This document shows, in pieces, positions 37,407 through 50,300 of a stretch of DNA of 64,000 bases. The DNA comes from Cerioporus squamosus. Lineage: Eukaryota; Basidiomycota; Agaricomycetes; Polyporales; Polyporaceae. The notes under the pieces are model-generated. The model made no database searches and was not told where the DNA came from. It worked only from the letters and a program-made list of their open reading frames with translations. Positions within the stretch are counted from its first letter, which is position 1; each line of letters opens with the position of its first letter. The stretch spans positions 248,001 through 312,000 of the forward strand of contig JABYQS010000004.1 in NCBI GenBank assembly GCA_022592435.1, written 5' to 3'. The position numbers were made by a program, and so were the translations under genes.

Positions 37407-38002
37407 AGTTGAAGAGGCGGTGGGTCGCGTGAGGCGGCTTGAGAGGATGTAACACAATGTACTTGTTGCTGTAAAATACTAGTCAGGCTTGGATTGCGAG
37501 CAACTGCGGGAGGCACAGGCGAATGAGCAGCTCGACAATGAGCGGCGTTTGGTAGCCTCGTGTACCACAATCAGTAGCCGCCCATGGACCGCGAGGCCAC
37601 TGCGATCCTTGGGCGACTGCACCTTCTTCCATACCATCATCTTGTGAGTGTCTCCAGCTGAGGACTGAGGGGAGGTGGTCTGAATCTACTCCTATGAACT
37701 GACCGGAGATCGCGTTCATCTGGAGAAATATCGATCGCGAGGACCCAGGCTCGCGGGTCGTGACGCTCATGCGACTTATACGGTGTCGCTGGCTCTGAAT
37801 CGAGCAAGAGAAAGGTCCGCTTCGAGATGTCAGAGTATCCAGGCTTAGCGTTTGTGCTCACGGCGTGGCTTCCTAGTCATGAGGTCAAGACAAGAGTGTG
37901 GACTATTAATGCCGCTCCCAGTTCTCTCATGGCTGTCTAGTTCTCAGCCTCAGCTCGCACTCCCACTTCGACAGCCAGCAGCAAGAGCTAGTACCCGCAG
38001 CG
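37407..38002. other. Spacer between the two LEU1 copies
   Basis: About 600 bases; serves as 3' flank of copy 1 and promoter of copy 2. No open frame with a recognisable product. Confidence 0.45.
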
Positions 38003-40746
38003 ATGCCCGCACCTGTCTCGCGCCCAAGGACGCTGTATGACAAGATATGGGAGGACCATGTCATGTACGTTCAGACCAGCGTAGTCAACTGCGCCGCCTA
38101 ACTCTGAACCCTATGTACTGGTCCTTGCAGAGATACCGACGAGCATGGCCTCGCGCTCATCTACATCGACAGGTATGCAGTTTTCGAGGAGTTGTATTCG
38201 CCATCGCAAACTTGACATTGTCTGGTGACCCTCAGACATCTAGTGTTTGAAGTCTCAAGCCCGCAGGCGTTTGAGGGGCTGTATGTACTCTTCAGGTCGC
38301 TGCAGCATAAGGTTCGGCTTACTCAGGTACATGTATTCTAGGCGCAACGCAGGCCGGCCGGTGCGACGACCGGACTGCACCCTTGCGACGGTCGACCACA
38401 ACGTCCCGTGAGTATCCAGAGCCTTACGATATGCGCCCCACCTCCACTGCTCGCTTCATGTATGCTATGGCGACACCGAGCGATTGGTTCCTGACAACGA
38501 CACCTACAGGACGTCTTCGCGGAAGAACTTCACCACGGTGTCAGAGTTCGTAACACAGCCCGACTCACGCGCCCAGTGCACGACCCTCGAGGAGAATGTC
38601 AAAGCCTTTGGTCTGACATACTTCGGGATGAACGACCGGCGGCAAGGCATCGTTCACATCATTGGTCCAGAGGAAGGATTTACTGTGAGTCAAGCTCTCA
38701 GAACCGTTCAGGCGACGATTGATCAAGAAACCAGCTCCCGGGCATAACTTGCGTCTGTGGAGACTCACACACATCCAGTGGGTTTCCTGCAGTGCTCCGG
38801 CTCGAACGGTCAAGCTAACCAGTGTACAGCCCACGGCGCATTCGGTTGTCTCGCCTTCGGTATCGGTACATCCGAGGTTGAACACGTCCTAGCCACGCAG
38901 ACCCTCCTACAGAAGAAGTCAAAGAACATGCGCGTAACCGTCGAGGGTACTCTTGCTGAAGGCGTAACCTCCAAGGACATTATCCTCCATATCATCGGTG
39001 TCATCGGGATCGCTGGCGGTACCGGGTGCGTCATCGAGTACGCCGGCAACGTTGTCCGTGGACTCAGCATGGAGGCGCGGATGACTATGTGCAACATGTC
39101 CATCGAGGGCGGGGCGCGCGCTGGCATGATCGCACCGGACGAGGTTACCTTCGATTACTTGCGCGGTCGTCCACTCGCACCCAAGGGCGTACTATGGGAT
39201 CAGGCCGAAGCCTACTGGCGCACGCTCAAGACGGACGAGGGCGCGAAGTTTGATATCGAGGTCAACATCCGCGCCGAGGACATTGTGCCGACCGTGACTT
39301 GGGGTACCTCTCCTCAGGACGTCGTCCCGATCACGGGAAAGGTGCCTGACCCTGCCTCTTTCGCTGATGCAAGCAAGTGTGCCGCCGTCGAACGCGCTCT
39401 CCGGTACATGGGCCTCGCGCCGAACACTCCCATGGAGGATATCAAGATCGACAAGGTCTTCATTGGTTCGTGCACTAACTCCCGGATCGATGACCTCCGT
39501 TCCGCTGCGAAGGTCATCCTGGCCGCCGGCCCTGACGCTCACGTCGCTGAAGGGGTCTACGCGATGGTAGTCCCGGGTTCAGGCCTTATCAAACAACAAG
39601 CTGAGGCTGAGGGCCTCGACGCTGTGTTCAAACGCGCTGGCTTCGACTGGCGTGAGGCGGGTTGCTCGATGTGCCTCGGCATGAACGGAGATAACCTGTC
39701 GCCCGGAGAACGCTCTGCGAGCACGAGCAATCGCAACTTCGAAGGCCGCCAGGGCCCAGGCGGCCGTACCCACCTGCTCAGTCCCGCCATGGCCGCCGCC
39801 GCGGCGCTGAACGGCAAGCTGACGGATGTCCGCAAGTACCTCGGCGCGGAGGCGGAGGCGAAGCTTGCGTCGGGACCGAAGCTGAAGCTCGCTAATCCCA
39901 GGGAGTTCCTCACGGATCCCGTTCTCCCTCCTCCCGAGCCGACGACGGCTCTTGGCGCTCTCCCTGCCATGACACTGAGCTCCCTGCCGCCCGCTGATTC
40001 GTCGTCGAGACTCGCCAAGTTCACTGTGCTGAAGGGCATTGCCGTGCCGCTGCATACGGAGAACATGGACACGGACATGATCACGCCTGCGCGGTTCCTG
40101 AAGGTCTTGAAGCGCACGGGCTTAAAGGATGCGCTCTTCGCGGACTTGCGGTGGGATGCGGATGGGCGGCCTACGAACTTCATCCTGAATCGCGAGCCGT
40201 ACTCGCGGGCGAAGATTCTAGTCTGCGACAAGCCCAACTTTGGTTGCGGCAGCTCCCGAGAGCATGCGCCATGGTCTCTGTGAGTGATTTGGTCACTCAC
40301 TCTCCGCGATTCTAGTATTCTGACGACCTGCGCCCGTTCTGCGTCTCAGGAAGGACTTCGGGATCATGTGCGTCATTGCTCCCAGCTTCGCAGACATCTT
40401 TCGAAACAACACCTTCCAAAACGGCATGCTCCCATCGCTCTGAACGTGGATGAATGTTGGGAGCTCGCAGACGACGCAGAGCAGGGTCTTGAGCTGGAGG
40501 TCGACTTGGAGAAGCAGGAGGTCCGGCGCGCGAGCGGCAAACCTCGTTCGCGTTCACGGTTGACTCCTCCCGTCGACACATTATGCTAACGGCCTGGACG
40601 ACATCGCTCTGACGCTGCAGAAGGCGTCGAAGATTGAGGAATTCGAGGTCCAGCGAAGTCAAGTTTGGCCGTGGTTGGATGGACTCGGATATAAAGGGAA
40701 GGTACTTGCAAGCGGACCTAAACAAGCGAGACGATTGGATTGGTGA
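38003..40746 (+). CDS. LEU1: 3-isopropylmalate dehydratase copy 2, LeuD end disrupted by three one-base gaps
   Basis: Tandem paralogue of the preceding gene. Exons 1-7 have exactly the same lengths as in copy 1 (62, 42, 45, 66, 175, 43, 1450 nt) and the same intron phases; protein blocks are nearly identical, including [16 protein letters not shown] and [13 protein letters not shown]. The last exon (40350-40746) encodes [17 protein letters not shown], then runs into TGA at 40441-40443. Compared with copy 1, single bases are missing near 40432 (CTCCC/ATC), 40544 (ACCT/CG) and 40586 (ATGCT/AAC). Between and after these points the expected LeuD residues continue, and the three gaps together restore the frame to a normal stop at 40744-40746. 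As written, the product lacks about the last 100 residues of the LeuD domain. It is either a fresh pseudogene or an intact gene with sequence errors. Confidence 0.85.
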
Positions 40747-41190
40747 GAGTATCCATGATGAGGCACCGTTCCTGCCGGGGGAACCATGTCCCGCCGCCAC
40801 CGACGTCGACGTTAACATCGAGAGTTCAGTCGGTCGACTCGGGGATGTTGTAGCTTGCTGGTAGAATCAGTAACGTATGTTGCGGTCTGCTGTAAGAAAT
40901 CAGCTGTGTACACCTAATGGAGCTTGGATACGCATGTTGCACATCATGGTTCCCAGCGATGGCTGTCGTGATGCACTTTGGGACCGCGCGCATCGAGGAC
41001 GACAATGCCGGTGGAGCACGTGGAGGAGCCAACAGCGTGCGGAGGCTATTAGGGGAGCTGCGTCGCTGTCGGACATGTCGAACAGGGGTGTCATTGACGA
41101 CCGGTCCCGCCAGGGTCCGCATCTTGTATCCCGCCCACCACCCGCCTTCATACACTCATGCCCGACGACTAGACGCGCCCCACACCCTCG
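40747..41190. other. Intergenic
   Basis: Between LEU1 copy 2 and the next plus-strand gene; no gene recognised. Confidence 0.45.
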
Positions 41191-44100
41191 ATGAGTACCG
41201 TTCTACCTCCGATCCCACCGGGGACGATGCCCGGAGAGGCACCAAGCGCGAACGGTACGTTTCTGTTCAGCTCTGACAAGTTGGAGATGGTACCGACGAC
41301 GTGCACGGAAGCTTTGTCGCCAACGCCCCGCCCAAACTTCGTACGTCGTGAGACGGATCAGATTCTCTCGTACTACCAGTCGGAGCACGCTGGGCGGCCC
41401 TTTGACCAATACGCGTCGGCTGCGCCCGACAGCCAACCACCCTCTCAAAGTCCGACGACGAACGCGCACTCCGACCCTCACTCTCCTCCACATACTCACC
41501 AGCTTCCCGGGTCGTTGTCCGACTCGGACTACTCCGAACACGCTGTGCGGCCAAAACCACCCGCGTCGGTACAGTCCGGTTGCGACCACGACCACAAGCT
41601 GGCATCCTCACCGACGGACTCACACTCCCGTGCTCGTCCCCGCTACCCCTCCACATTCTCGTCCGGCTCCGACTACTCGTCGCACTATTCCGACTCTGAA
41701 GAGGGCGCACCGGTGACCACTCCGGTGGCCACATCGTCCGAGTTTCAGGTGTCTACCCCGCGCCCAGGCGCCGGACGTGAAGCACGATCAGACAAGCACA
41801 CGCACGGCCACGGCGACGCAGTCCGACACTCACGACGTCCCAGCGTGCCCACGGAGGGCGGTGCGGACAGGCGTAGGCTCGCCATTGTGGAGATGGACCC
41901 GCCCGCGGCAGCACCGCTCTCCGTCGGGCGTAAAAGGAGCAAAGGGCTAGACGGCAAGTCGCTCGCTGATCCCTCTGCTTCTTCTTCTGCGATGAGCGGG
42001 GGCACACTCTTTTCCCGCCGTGGAGTGCATATAGGCGGTTTGGCGCTCATAGCACCCCCGGACGCGTCTCCGAAGACATACACGAACCTCACCCCGCCAT
42101 CTACTGCTCCCGTCTCCGGCCCCTCTCACGTCCCGCCCTCCGCCTTCTCTCCTTCCCACTCACGCTCTGCGTCCGAAGCTGTTGCCGCCGCCGGAAGCAG
42201 GTCTCGTCTGCATCACAAGTCTTCCCGTGACGTTGGCATCGTCGGCCTGAGCTCCGCCTCCACCTCGACGGCGTCGGAGAGCTTAAGCCCCGCTAGCCCC
42301 ACGTCGGACGAGTATCACGTATATGCGCACACCGAAGGCCTCGGTGTACCCCTCTTCCAGACGCCGGCGAAGAGTCGCACACCTTCCCCAGGAGTCGCAA
42401 CACCAGAGCTGTCCGACACCAGCAGCGCGAGCGCGTTCCGCTCTCCACACCAGCGTCTGCTCTCGACACCGATCTTTGGGATGGAAGATGGCATTGTTAC
42501 CCCAGGCATCGGAGAGGGCAAGGATATTCGGCAACCAGTCGTGGGTCCCGTCATCGTCGGGATTTCCCCAGAACTGCTTCATGGGTCACAGGGGGCACCC
42601 AACGTGTCCGCAGCTGCGCGTGGATACCCTTTGCTACAGTCCCCAACATCTTCATCTCCGTCACATTACGCATCTTCCTCCCCGTCCCAATACCTGCACT
42701 ACCAACCCGGTGTCCATGCGACGGCCGGTCCACTTCCCCCTCCACCTCGATCTATTTTTGACCGCGACACTACTGCGCCTCCCAGACCGCCCCGACATCA
42801 TACCCCTCTACCACCCGGCGCACGGCGCGACATAGATGCAATCAAGGAGGCATTGCAGTTACCGCAGTCGGTATCCGCCAAGTTGGCAGCCAGAACACCA
42901 CCGGAATCTGACACACAGCTTGGTCGTGAGCCATCGCCACCACCCCCTGAGAGCAGTAGAGAAGACAGTCGGAGTCATGAGAGCGCATATAGCGAAGAAT
43001 CCGAGTACGTCCTATCCCCTCACGCGTTTCCCTGCGGTGTTTATCACGTCACTTCAGGCCGTCTGTCAAGCTCGTCTCTGGCAAATCTGTACACGTGAGG
43101 GAGGGTGCATTCCCCCCTTCGAAGATCATCACATCTCCCCCGGGAAGTCACCTCTCGCGGTCATCATCGGCTGTCAGTACAGAACGCCCCCCACCGCGGT
43201 CGGATGCCCGTCCAGTAGTGGTCATTGAACAGGATGAGCCGGAGGATGAGTATCACGAAGTGGGTCGGCGACCAGCTCTTGAGCTGCGTCGGGAGAGTAG
43301 CTGGGTGAGTCTTGGCCGGGAGATGGCCCAACGTGATTCTTCTCCGAATGGCAAAGCTGTCTCCCCACCCACTTTGTCTGTACATCGATCTCCTTCATCC
43401 CTCTCGGAAGCTTCTTCGTCTTCTAGTGTTTCGCATCTTCCTTCGCTGCCGCCCAAGAGCATTCGTCATGGGTCCGATGAAGACAGGCAAAGTTCCTCCT
43501 TGGCCCCGAGCGCCTTTAGGGCATTGACGAACCTCAAGCGGTTCTCTTCTCTTCCACGCACACCTTCACGATCCTCCAAGTCAAGCAAGCGGTCCACCAG
43601 CCCGGACGCCAGACGCTCTATATCCCCACCACTCCCACCGATACATATCCAGTCGCCTCCTCGAAGACGTGTGATCCCGAAACCGAAATATGCGCATCCG
43701 TGGCCCCCTGCCATGAATCCCGCCGACGTGGTTGCCCTGCGAGGCGCAAGAGAGCGTGCTCAAGGGTACGCGATGAAGATCAACGAGTTGTCGATGTACG
43801 ACTGTGGTTTGCGAGATTGGTTAGCGTCTCAAGGCCGTGTTCCAGGTACGTCGTATGAGGAGCCACTGGTGTATTTTCGCTGAGTATTTGCTCTGTAGCA
43901 TCGCATACTCGGACACATTCACAACGCACCGCACAACAGGTCTTGAGTGCAGTACCAGCAGAGTTTGGCGGTATGGCAGGTCAGAGCCGGCACGTCTCGC
44001 ATGGCTCAATGGCGTCCGAGATGACCTTCCCCATCCGCGCGGACGCATATACGGCAACGGATCTCTCGGCTCGACCCAGTGATGCTCCCACTACCGCACC

Positions 44101-44833
44101 TCCTGCTATCCTCCCATATCCCTCTCTTGCGCAAGCGCAGGTACAACGCGCACCTGCACGATCGTCGACACTCTTATTGTCCCCGACAAAAACGCTCCAG
44201 ATCCCATTACCTGGGACGAAGAGCTCAGGTACCGGGTTTTTCGCATCGCTCGGTCGTAAGACAAGCGTGAGACGGGACAAAGGTGGAGGACTCCTCTCGA
44301 CAAGCCCACAATCGCCGACGAAGGTCTTGACAAAGCTGCGGCCACCGATCATCGCATCCACGCAGTCAAATCCTCCGCCCTCGAGACCACCCCCGCAACC
44401 CGCCACGCCGTCAATACCAGGTGGTCCGCGCGCCGCTCCGGGAAGGATACAGCGTGCGAAAACGTACTCAGTTGGACCCAGCGCACCATCGTCATCAAGT
44501 CCACCGAAGACCTCTCCGAGTCCCCCTCAGACCGAGAGCTCGTCGGGTCCGAGCAGCAGTAGTTACCGGCAGAGCGCTGTACCGTCCAGGCGTCCGTCGC
44601 TTTTCGCGCGTGCACGTCCAGGACACTCGTCGGTTGTTCCGGCCGGGAGCAGGCCCATGCCTGTTGCTGCTGCGGACCCGAGCTTCCAGCGACAAGTGGA
44701 CAAGTTGGCGGATCTGCTGCCCCACGCGGACCGCACGGTTCTGGCTGGCTACTTAAGTCGGGCGGGTGAAGATATCCTCGCAATCGGACAATACCTGGAA
44801 GACGAGAAGAATGGAACATTGCGACGGGACTGA
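41191..44833 (+). CDS. Conserved unknown protein, Ser/Pro-rich with CUE-like C-terminus
   Basis: Exons 41191-43004, 43058-43845 and 43899-44833 close in frame at 1,178 residues. Most of the protein is low-complexity Ser/Pro/Thr, likely disordered, with many SP/TP sites. Two ordered-looking blocks stand out: KYAHPWPPAMNPADVVALRG through MYDCGLRDWLASQGR at about residues 840-885, and a C-terminal helical segment QRQVDKLADLLPHADRTVLA-GYLSRAGEDILAIGQYLED. The latter has the spacing of a CUE/UBA ubiquitin-binding domain (LxxLLPxxDxxVLxxYL). I do not recognise a named family. A regulatory or adaptor role acted on by phosphorylation is only a guess. The third exon start is set by frame; a later acceptor at about 43950 is also in frame. 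Confidence 0.75.
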
Positions 44834-45267
44834 AATCTCCCCCACGTTATGTTGGTTTGGAGATCTCTTGATTCTAGCCATTCACGGTTTGACATTGCTT
44901 GTTGCCTTGCATATGGCCGACGTCTTGATTCCTTCATGTCAGTTCACGCTGTTTTGTCTCCCATGTTCCCTCGAGCCTCGCTGTTGATAAGTCAGGTCTC
45001 CGCTCTTACGTTTCCCCTCACCTCGATACATGCTAGCATACGGACTGACTCCCTTTTACGATACATAAGCAACACGACGTAATGTACGTATACCGCTCGT
45101 TCCATTTGTACCATTAGCACACCTGAATGCATAGACTCCGCATCACATCATCCTATCGGCACTCCAGCTGGCTTGAATTTGGGCCCTGTTCGTTTGCTTG
45201 CAGACTGACCGAACGCTGCCGCACATCATGTCTTTAATGCCTCAGTTGCTCTGTAGAATCGAAATCA
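44834..45267. other. Convergent intergenic region
   Basis: 3' flanks of two convergent genes; no gene recognised. Confidence 0.45.
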
Positions 45268-47065
45268 CTAACCTCTCGATTGCGGAGCTGCTTGCGCGGT
45301 GGATACTCGCGATGGGACCTGCCCTCCATACGCATTGCCGTGACCGTGATGGTGCATATTTCTCGGCGGGTGTCGTCCAGTTTGCGCCAGGAGGGCCTCG
45401 ACTTCTGCTGTGCTATCCGAATGGTCCGACCGTGTCGTGCTGACGCTCGTCCTGAACGACCCGTCCATCGCGCTGAACGGCTGTCGTTGTGCCGTCGGGC
45501 GCCCTCGGGCGTGAGGAGGCTGGGGTTGCCGCCACGCAGATCCGGACTGCATGCCCATAGGTCCTCCGGCCATTGTGCGGTTCATGATGGGCGTGCGTTG
45601 GATCTGACAAAACATGAACGGCAGGCAGGTGAGATCATAGTTCGCGCCCGTGCAAGGTGGAAGAGTGGACGTACCCCGGCGGCCTCCATATTGCCGACAA
45701 CTGCGCCTACGTCTACTCCAGCGAGGCCATTCCCACCCGTGAACGCTGACATGCCTTGTTTCAGCCGCGCAGAGTCCTCTTGTCGGCCCGGGATGTTCAG
45801 CGATTGGTTGCCTAGCGGGAGAGTGCCGTCCTTGCTTCCACCGAGCAACGCCTTGCGCTTGAGCTTGTCGTATTGCGCCTGTATGCACGGTTAGATAGCA
45901 GAGGGGAAACAAGGAATTCAGAACAGAACCTTCAGCTTATGGTATTCCTTCTCGCTTTCTTTCAGCGATTCTTGCATATTGGCTGTCTTACGCCGTTCTC
46001 CTTCGAGATCGCGCTCGAGTTCTGCGCGTGGAGTCGAACACCAAATCTCAAAGCCACAATCTCATCACATACCGGACATCTTGTTCGTGAGAAGGCTGAT
46101 CTCCCCGTTAGCTATTGCTAAACCGTCAGCGCACGAAGGACAGCGGTACTAAATGCCAAATGGCTTACCTTCCCTAATCACGTTCTCGAGTCTCTTCTCG
46201 AGTTGGGCAGTCTTCTCGGTCACGTTACGATACAAGGCTTGCTGGAAGGAGCTGGCGGTGCACCGACGTTCTGCAAGTATTGAGCGATACGAGGTGGTAG
46301 AGGCTCACTATTCCTGGTGCATCTGATACTGCCAGAAGGAGAGTGCCCTATATCGAGCCGGTGAGTGTAATCACGCATATACCCATGCAGACACATGTAT
46401 ACGTACCGACTGCATACCTCCAAGACAGTTGTCGGGTTCAATCCGGAGAGGACCGACTAATATGTGCGTCAACAGTCGAGATTTCTAGATGTATGCGCGC
46501 ATACATACGGTCTTATAGTCGTTGGAGGGGTGTAGGGATGAGACCTGACATGGTATAAGGAAGGGTGGTCCCAGACGCAGTGATAACCAATGCACTCACC
46601 ACGACATCATCTCTGAGGCCACCCAATCATGTCAATGCTCGTGGAAGGCAAGAAGCTGACTCAGTGCCTCACGGTTCCGTCAACGAGGTCTCACAAGCTG
46701 GGCGAGTTGGTAGCGGCGTGTCGGCTACCGTGAAGCTAGGAGGCGTCGAGCAGGCGCACCTGGACATAGTCTTGACGCGTTGAACAATTCGTTCGCGCAA
46801 TCGACTGTACTATCTTCAACTCCACATCTCCCGCGAGGTAATAACTTCGACTCACCACAGAAAATATGAGAGCCTCATTCCAACAGCTTCGTGAGTCAGA
46901 TCATGTCTAGACTTATGGAATACTTACAAGTCGTCTTGATGAGAAAGATCGTAGTGCGTTAGATGCCAGAAACTACTTAGTCTAGGAGAGATGCCAACGC
47001 ACCACCACAGCCTTGTCCGTCAGTGTCTTCCTGCATGTGAGTCTGTTGCACCGTAAGTTGTCCAT
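45268..47065 (-). CDS. HEI10: Meiotic crossover RING protein HEI10 (CCNB1IP1/Zip3 family)
   Basis: RING E3 of ubiquitin or SUMO type that marks designated crossover sites along the synaptonemal complex. Fourteen exons were traced from ATG 47065 to TAG 45268. The RING is complete once spliced: Cys6, Cys11, Cys24, His26, Cys29, Cys32, Cys43, Cys46 (LRCNRLTCRKTLTDKAVV / TTCSHIFCVDCANELFN / LCPACETSLTEPDDVV). A 7-nt exon at 46928-46934 supplies the two Thr codons and the first base of Cys24. A second short exon of 13 nt encodes PDDVV. Next come SLHPSNDYKTSVLSGLNPTT and ALSFWQYQMHQE, then the coiled coil (VTEKTAQLEKRLENVIREAN, GEISLLTNKMSELERDL), and a disordered C-terminal tail rich in Gly, Gln and Ser. 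Its presence fits a sexual, meiotic fungus. Confidence 0.9.
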
Positions 47066-47340
47066 AATGGTAGGAAGAGATGAGGGTACGGAGAAAGTGA
47101 GCAGAAGACACTTTCAGGTCACGCTCAAACGCGTCGTGAATCTACAGACACGTGATCGTGCCTCTCCGTCACCTGCCCAACAAGACACGTACACCGCGAG
47201 CGTGCTACGACCGCTAGGGGGTACACGAGAGGATAGGATATTCTTTCAAGGCTTGAAGGCAGGAGCAAGCATTCGCAAGGTACAAGGAAGACGTGTACAG
47301 ACAAACTAACCGTCCGCCCAAACCGCATATACCGGCCAGA

Positions 47341-50300
47341 TCAAGTTGATACTCGACCGCCTTTCTTCTCCACCCTCCACTCCTTGAATATGCCGTCCAA
47401 GCTCTTGTAGATGAGGTGGGATGGCAGGCTGCGGATGATCTCCCCAACGCGTTCTTCGGCTTCGCTCCGGCCCTTGTCGCCAGCAGCCTTCTTGGCGTAG
47501 TCGACTGTGAGGCGGAAAATCGCGAGGACGGCGAGAGAGACGTGCGTCTGCTGAGCGCCGTGCGCCGACCCAGGTGAAAGGGCAGACAGCAACGGGCCTG
47601 AGACAGACGGGGCAGTGATGGGGGCGTTTTGTGTGAATGTTGAGCGCTCGCCGCGGACGAGACGAAGTAGGATCTCAAGGATGTTGTCGGTCTCGACCAT
47701 ATGCGTGCGCAGAAAGCGCTGCCGCTCGACGAGCTGACCAATATTGGAGTTGCTAGCCCATGACTCCAACACTGTCCAGATAGTGGGGGCCTGTAGGAGG
47801 GTTTCAGTCTTTATCACGTATCGCGTCGATATGCGATGAGACTCACTGGATCGGGGTCGACAACCTCAACTCGTCTCTCCCATCCATCAGCGGCATCTCC
47901 AGCCACCCAGAACATTCGACCAAACATGCTCCTCAGCCACTCTTGGACATCACCCGTCTTGACCCAACGGGGCTCAGACAACGGTTTCTCCTTATCCAGG
48001 TATAGCACAAGCTGAACTTCGGAGGGAACCTTCGCTCTCCAAAGAGGCGGCACAGTGACGTCGCTCTCGAGCTGCTCGGTCAATTCGAGAGAAACATACG
48101 TACTCTCCTCTGAGCAGCCCTCCATCTGATAAGCAATATCAGCAAGACCGCTCCGACCAGACGAGAGTGGCAGATACTCACAGCGATACCCTTGAAACCA
48201 CCGCGCTCGTCAGCCATAAGGGAAATTGTGACTTCAATGCGGCCTTCAGCCCTGAAGACTTTCAACTTCGGCACCACTTCCGCATCAATGACAAGCCTCC
48301 TCGTAGCACCAGCATATGACACAGACAAGCGATTCGCGGACGGGATTTTCTCCCCAAGAAGCTTCGCTGCGGCAGATCCACCGAACGTCGCGCCTTCGGC
48401 ACCAGACGTCTGTTCCTCCCCGAACTGAGTTGCAGGCTGAGTAGCCTCGTAATCCTGGTGCTCGGCGCCGTCGCCGCCATCGATGATAGTGGAAGCATAT
48501 GGAGAAGTTTGGGCAAGCTCCTGGTTAGTGTCCGGGACGGTGGAAGCCATAGAGTCCATCGCCTGCAAGGGCATGATACCGGAGCGCGGGACAGCAGACA
48601 GAGTCTGCGAAGCATCAGTGGTTGGCACTGCGCTCTGTGAGGAGGGATCTGTGGACGACGGAACATCGCCGGGAGGAGCGTTTGCTCCAGACGCCGGGAC
48701 AGGAGGCGTAGAGGGTACAGTTTCCTGGGAGTTCTGGTTCGAGTTATCATGCGAAGTGGCCGAAACAGCGCCGCCTTCTGGATGCTCCTGAGAGCCCGAA
48801 GGCGTATCGGCATGGCCGTCGCCATTGACGAGAGGATGTTCGGCGTGATGATGAAGCCCATGAGCAGAGAAGCTCGTGTAATGCTCCTCATGAGGGTCCA
48901 CTTCGGAACCCTGCGCATCCTCGTCGCCCATCGTTTGGTCACCGTCGTGTCCATCCCCTTGCATATACTCATTGCCTTCAAATGATAAAGCCATATCAGT
49001 GGTGCGAACGAGGTTGTGTGAATGGTCTCATCCACACATGCGCAGTCTCAGTGATGGACGGACGCTTACCATAGTCTCCGTCACCGGCATCGCCGTTGTC
49101 CAGGAAGTGCTCGACTTCGCTGACATGCAGATTCTCTGCGCCTTCGCCGTCACCGTCCTCTTCGCCAATGGCAGCCATCAACCAATCGCCCTCGCTCGTC
49201 GTTTCAGCGACGCTCGGAGCTACGCTATCGCGGCCAGCACCATCGAAATCCCCTCCGTGAGGTGGAGGTGGGGGAGCACCCCGACCTTCCTCGTAGTCGC
49301 CATCATCATCCTCGAGCTTCTTGCGCTTGCCCTTGCGCGCATTAGAGACAGATGCATAGCTGGACTGAGAGATGGGATGCGCGTCATCAGGAGAAACGGG
49401 AGTGTGGAAGTACATCCGGACCCGTGAAGGGGGCGGAGGAAGCAAAGCCTCGATCTCCGCCTTGACGGCAGATGTATCAGCAGCAGCAGCAGCGACAGCA
49501 GCCGCGCCGTCCGTACCACTGGTGGCACCCTCAGCAGTCGCTGGAGAGGTTCCATCAGTTGGCTGAACGGCCGCAGGTGCGTCAGAGGAAACGACAGCTG
49601 GTTTAGCTTCGTCCTTGACTGCGGGATCGACAGCCTCTGGCAATGTTCCCCAAAACCAATTCAGATCCGGGAGCTTGAGCCCGACGATCTTAAAGTCCGT
49701 GAGCGTCCGCTTATTCTCGTCTCTCTTACCAGTGGAGAAACTGCCTGACGTCGTGCTGACGTTGTCACCGCTCCTCGTGGAGGTGTTGTCGTGTCGACCC
49801 CCGCGGTTCGAGTGGTTGAAGCCCTGACCGCGGCCACGGAAGGACGAGTGAGACGAGTTGTTACTGTGGTAGTTCTGCTGGTGATGCTGCTGGTGCGAGT
49901 ACCCTTGTTCCTTGAAAGAACCACCACCGCGCCGATTGTCGCGATTGTTGTAACCGCCACGGTTAGGGCCTTGTCCACGGAAGCTGCCTCCACCCTGGTT
50001 GTTGCCGCCTCGACCACCCATATTGTTGTAGCTTCCGCCACCGCGACCGCGGTTTGTCCCCCTATTCATGCCCACTGACCCGCCACGCCCTCGTCCCGAC
50101 ATGTTCCCTCCACGGCCACCCTGATAACCGCCTCGGCCGGAGGACTGGGGCCCTCCACCGCGTCCAAACTGGTTCGGTCCCTGGTTGAAGCCGCCCTGTT
50201 GCATAGGCGGAGGAGGAGGGGCCTGGAACTGCGGTGGGGGTGGAGGTCCTCCACGATGCTGATTCGGACCATCAAACCGTTGACGCTTCGCGGGAGGGAA

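Larger units (their letters stand above)
34644..40746 (+). repeat. Tandem duplication of LEU1
   Basis: Two head-to-tail copies with identical lengths for the first seven exons and conserved intron positions, but different intron sequences and many synonymous changes. The duplication is therefore not very recent. Confidence 0.9.

Noticed and set aside
39557..40300. Long minus-strand frames across both LEU1 copies (also 36364-36930)
   Set aside because: They mirror the LEU1 coding strand in both copies and have no independent motif; the plus strand encodes a clear enzyme.
48262..49035. 257-codon Leu/Arg-rich minus-strand frame
   Set aside because: Out-of-frame shadow of the Q/RGG-rich gene on the same strand; its start region crosses that gene's intron.
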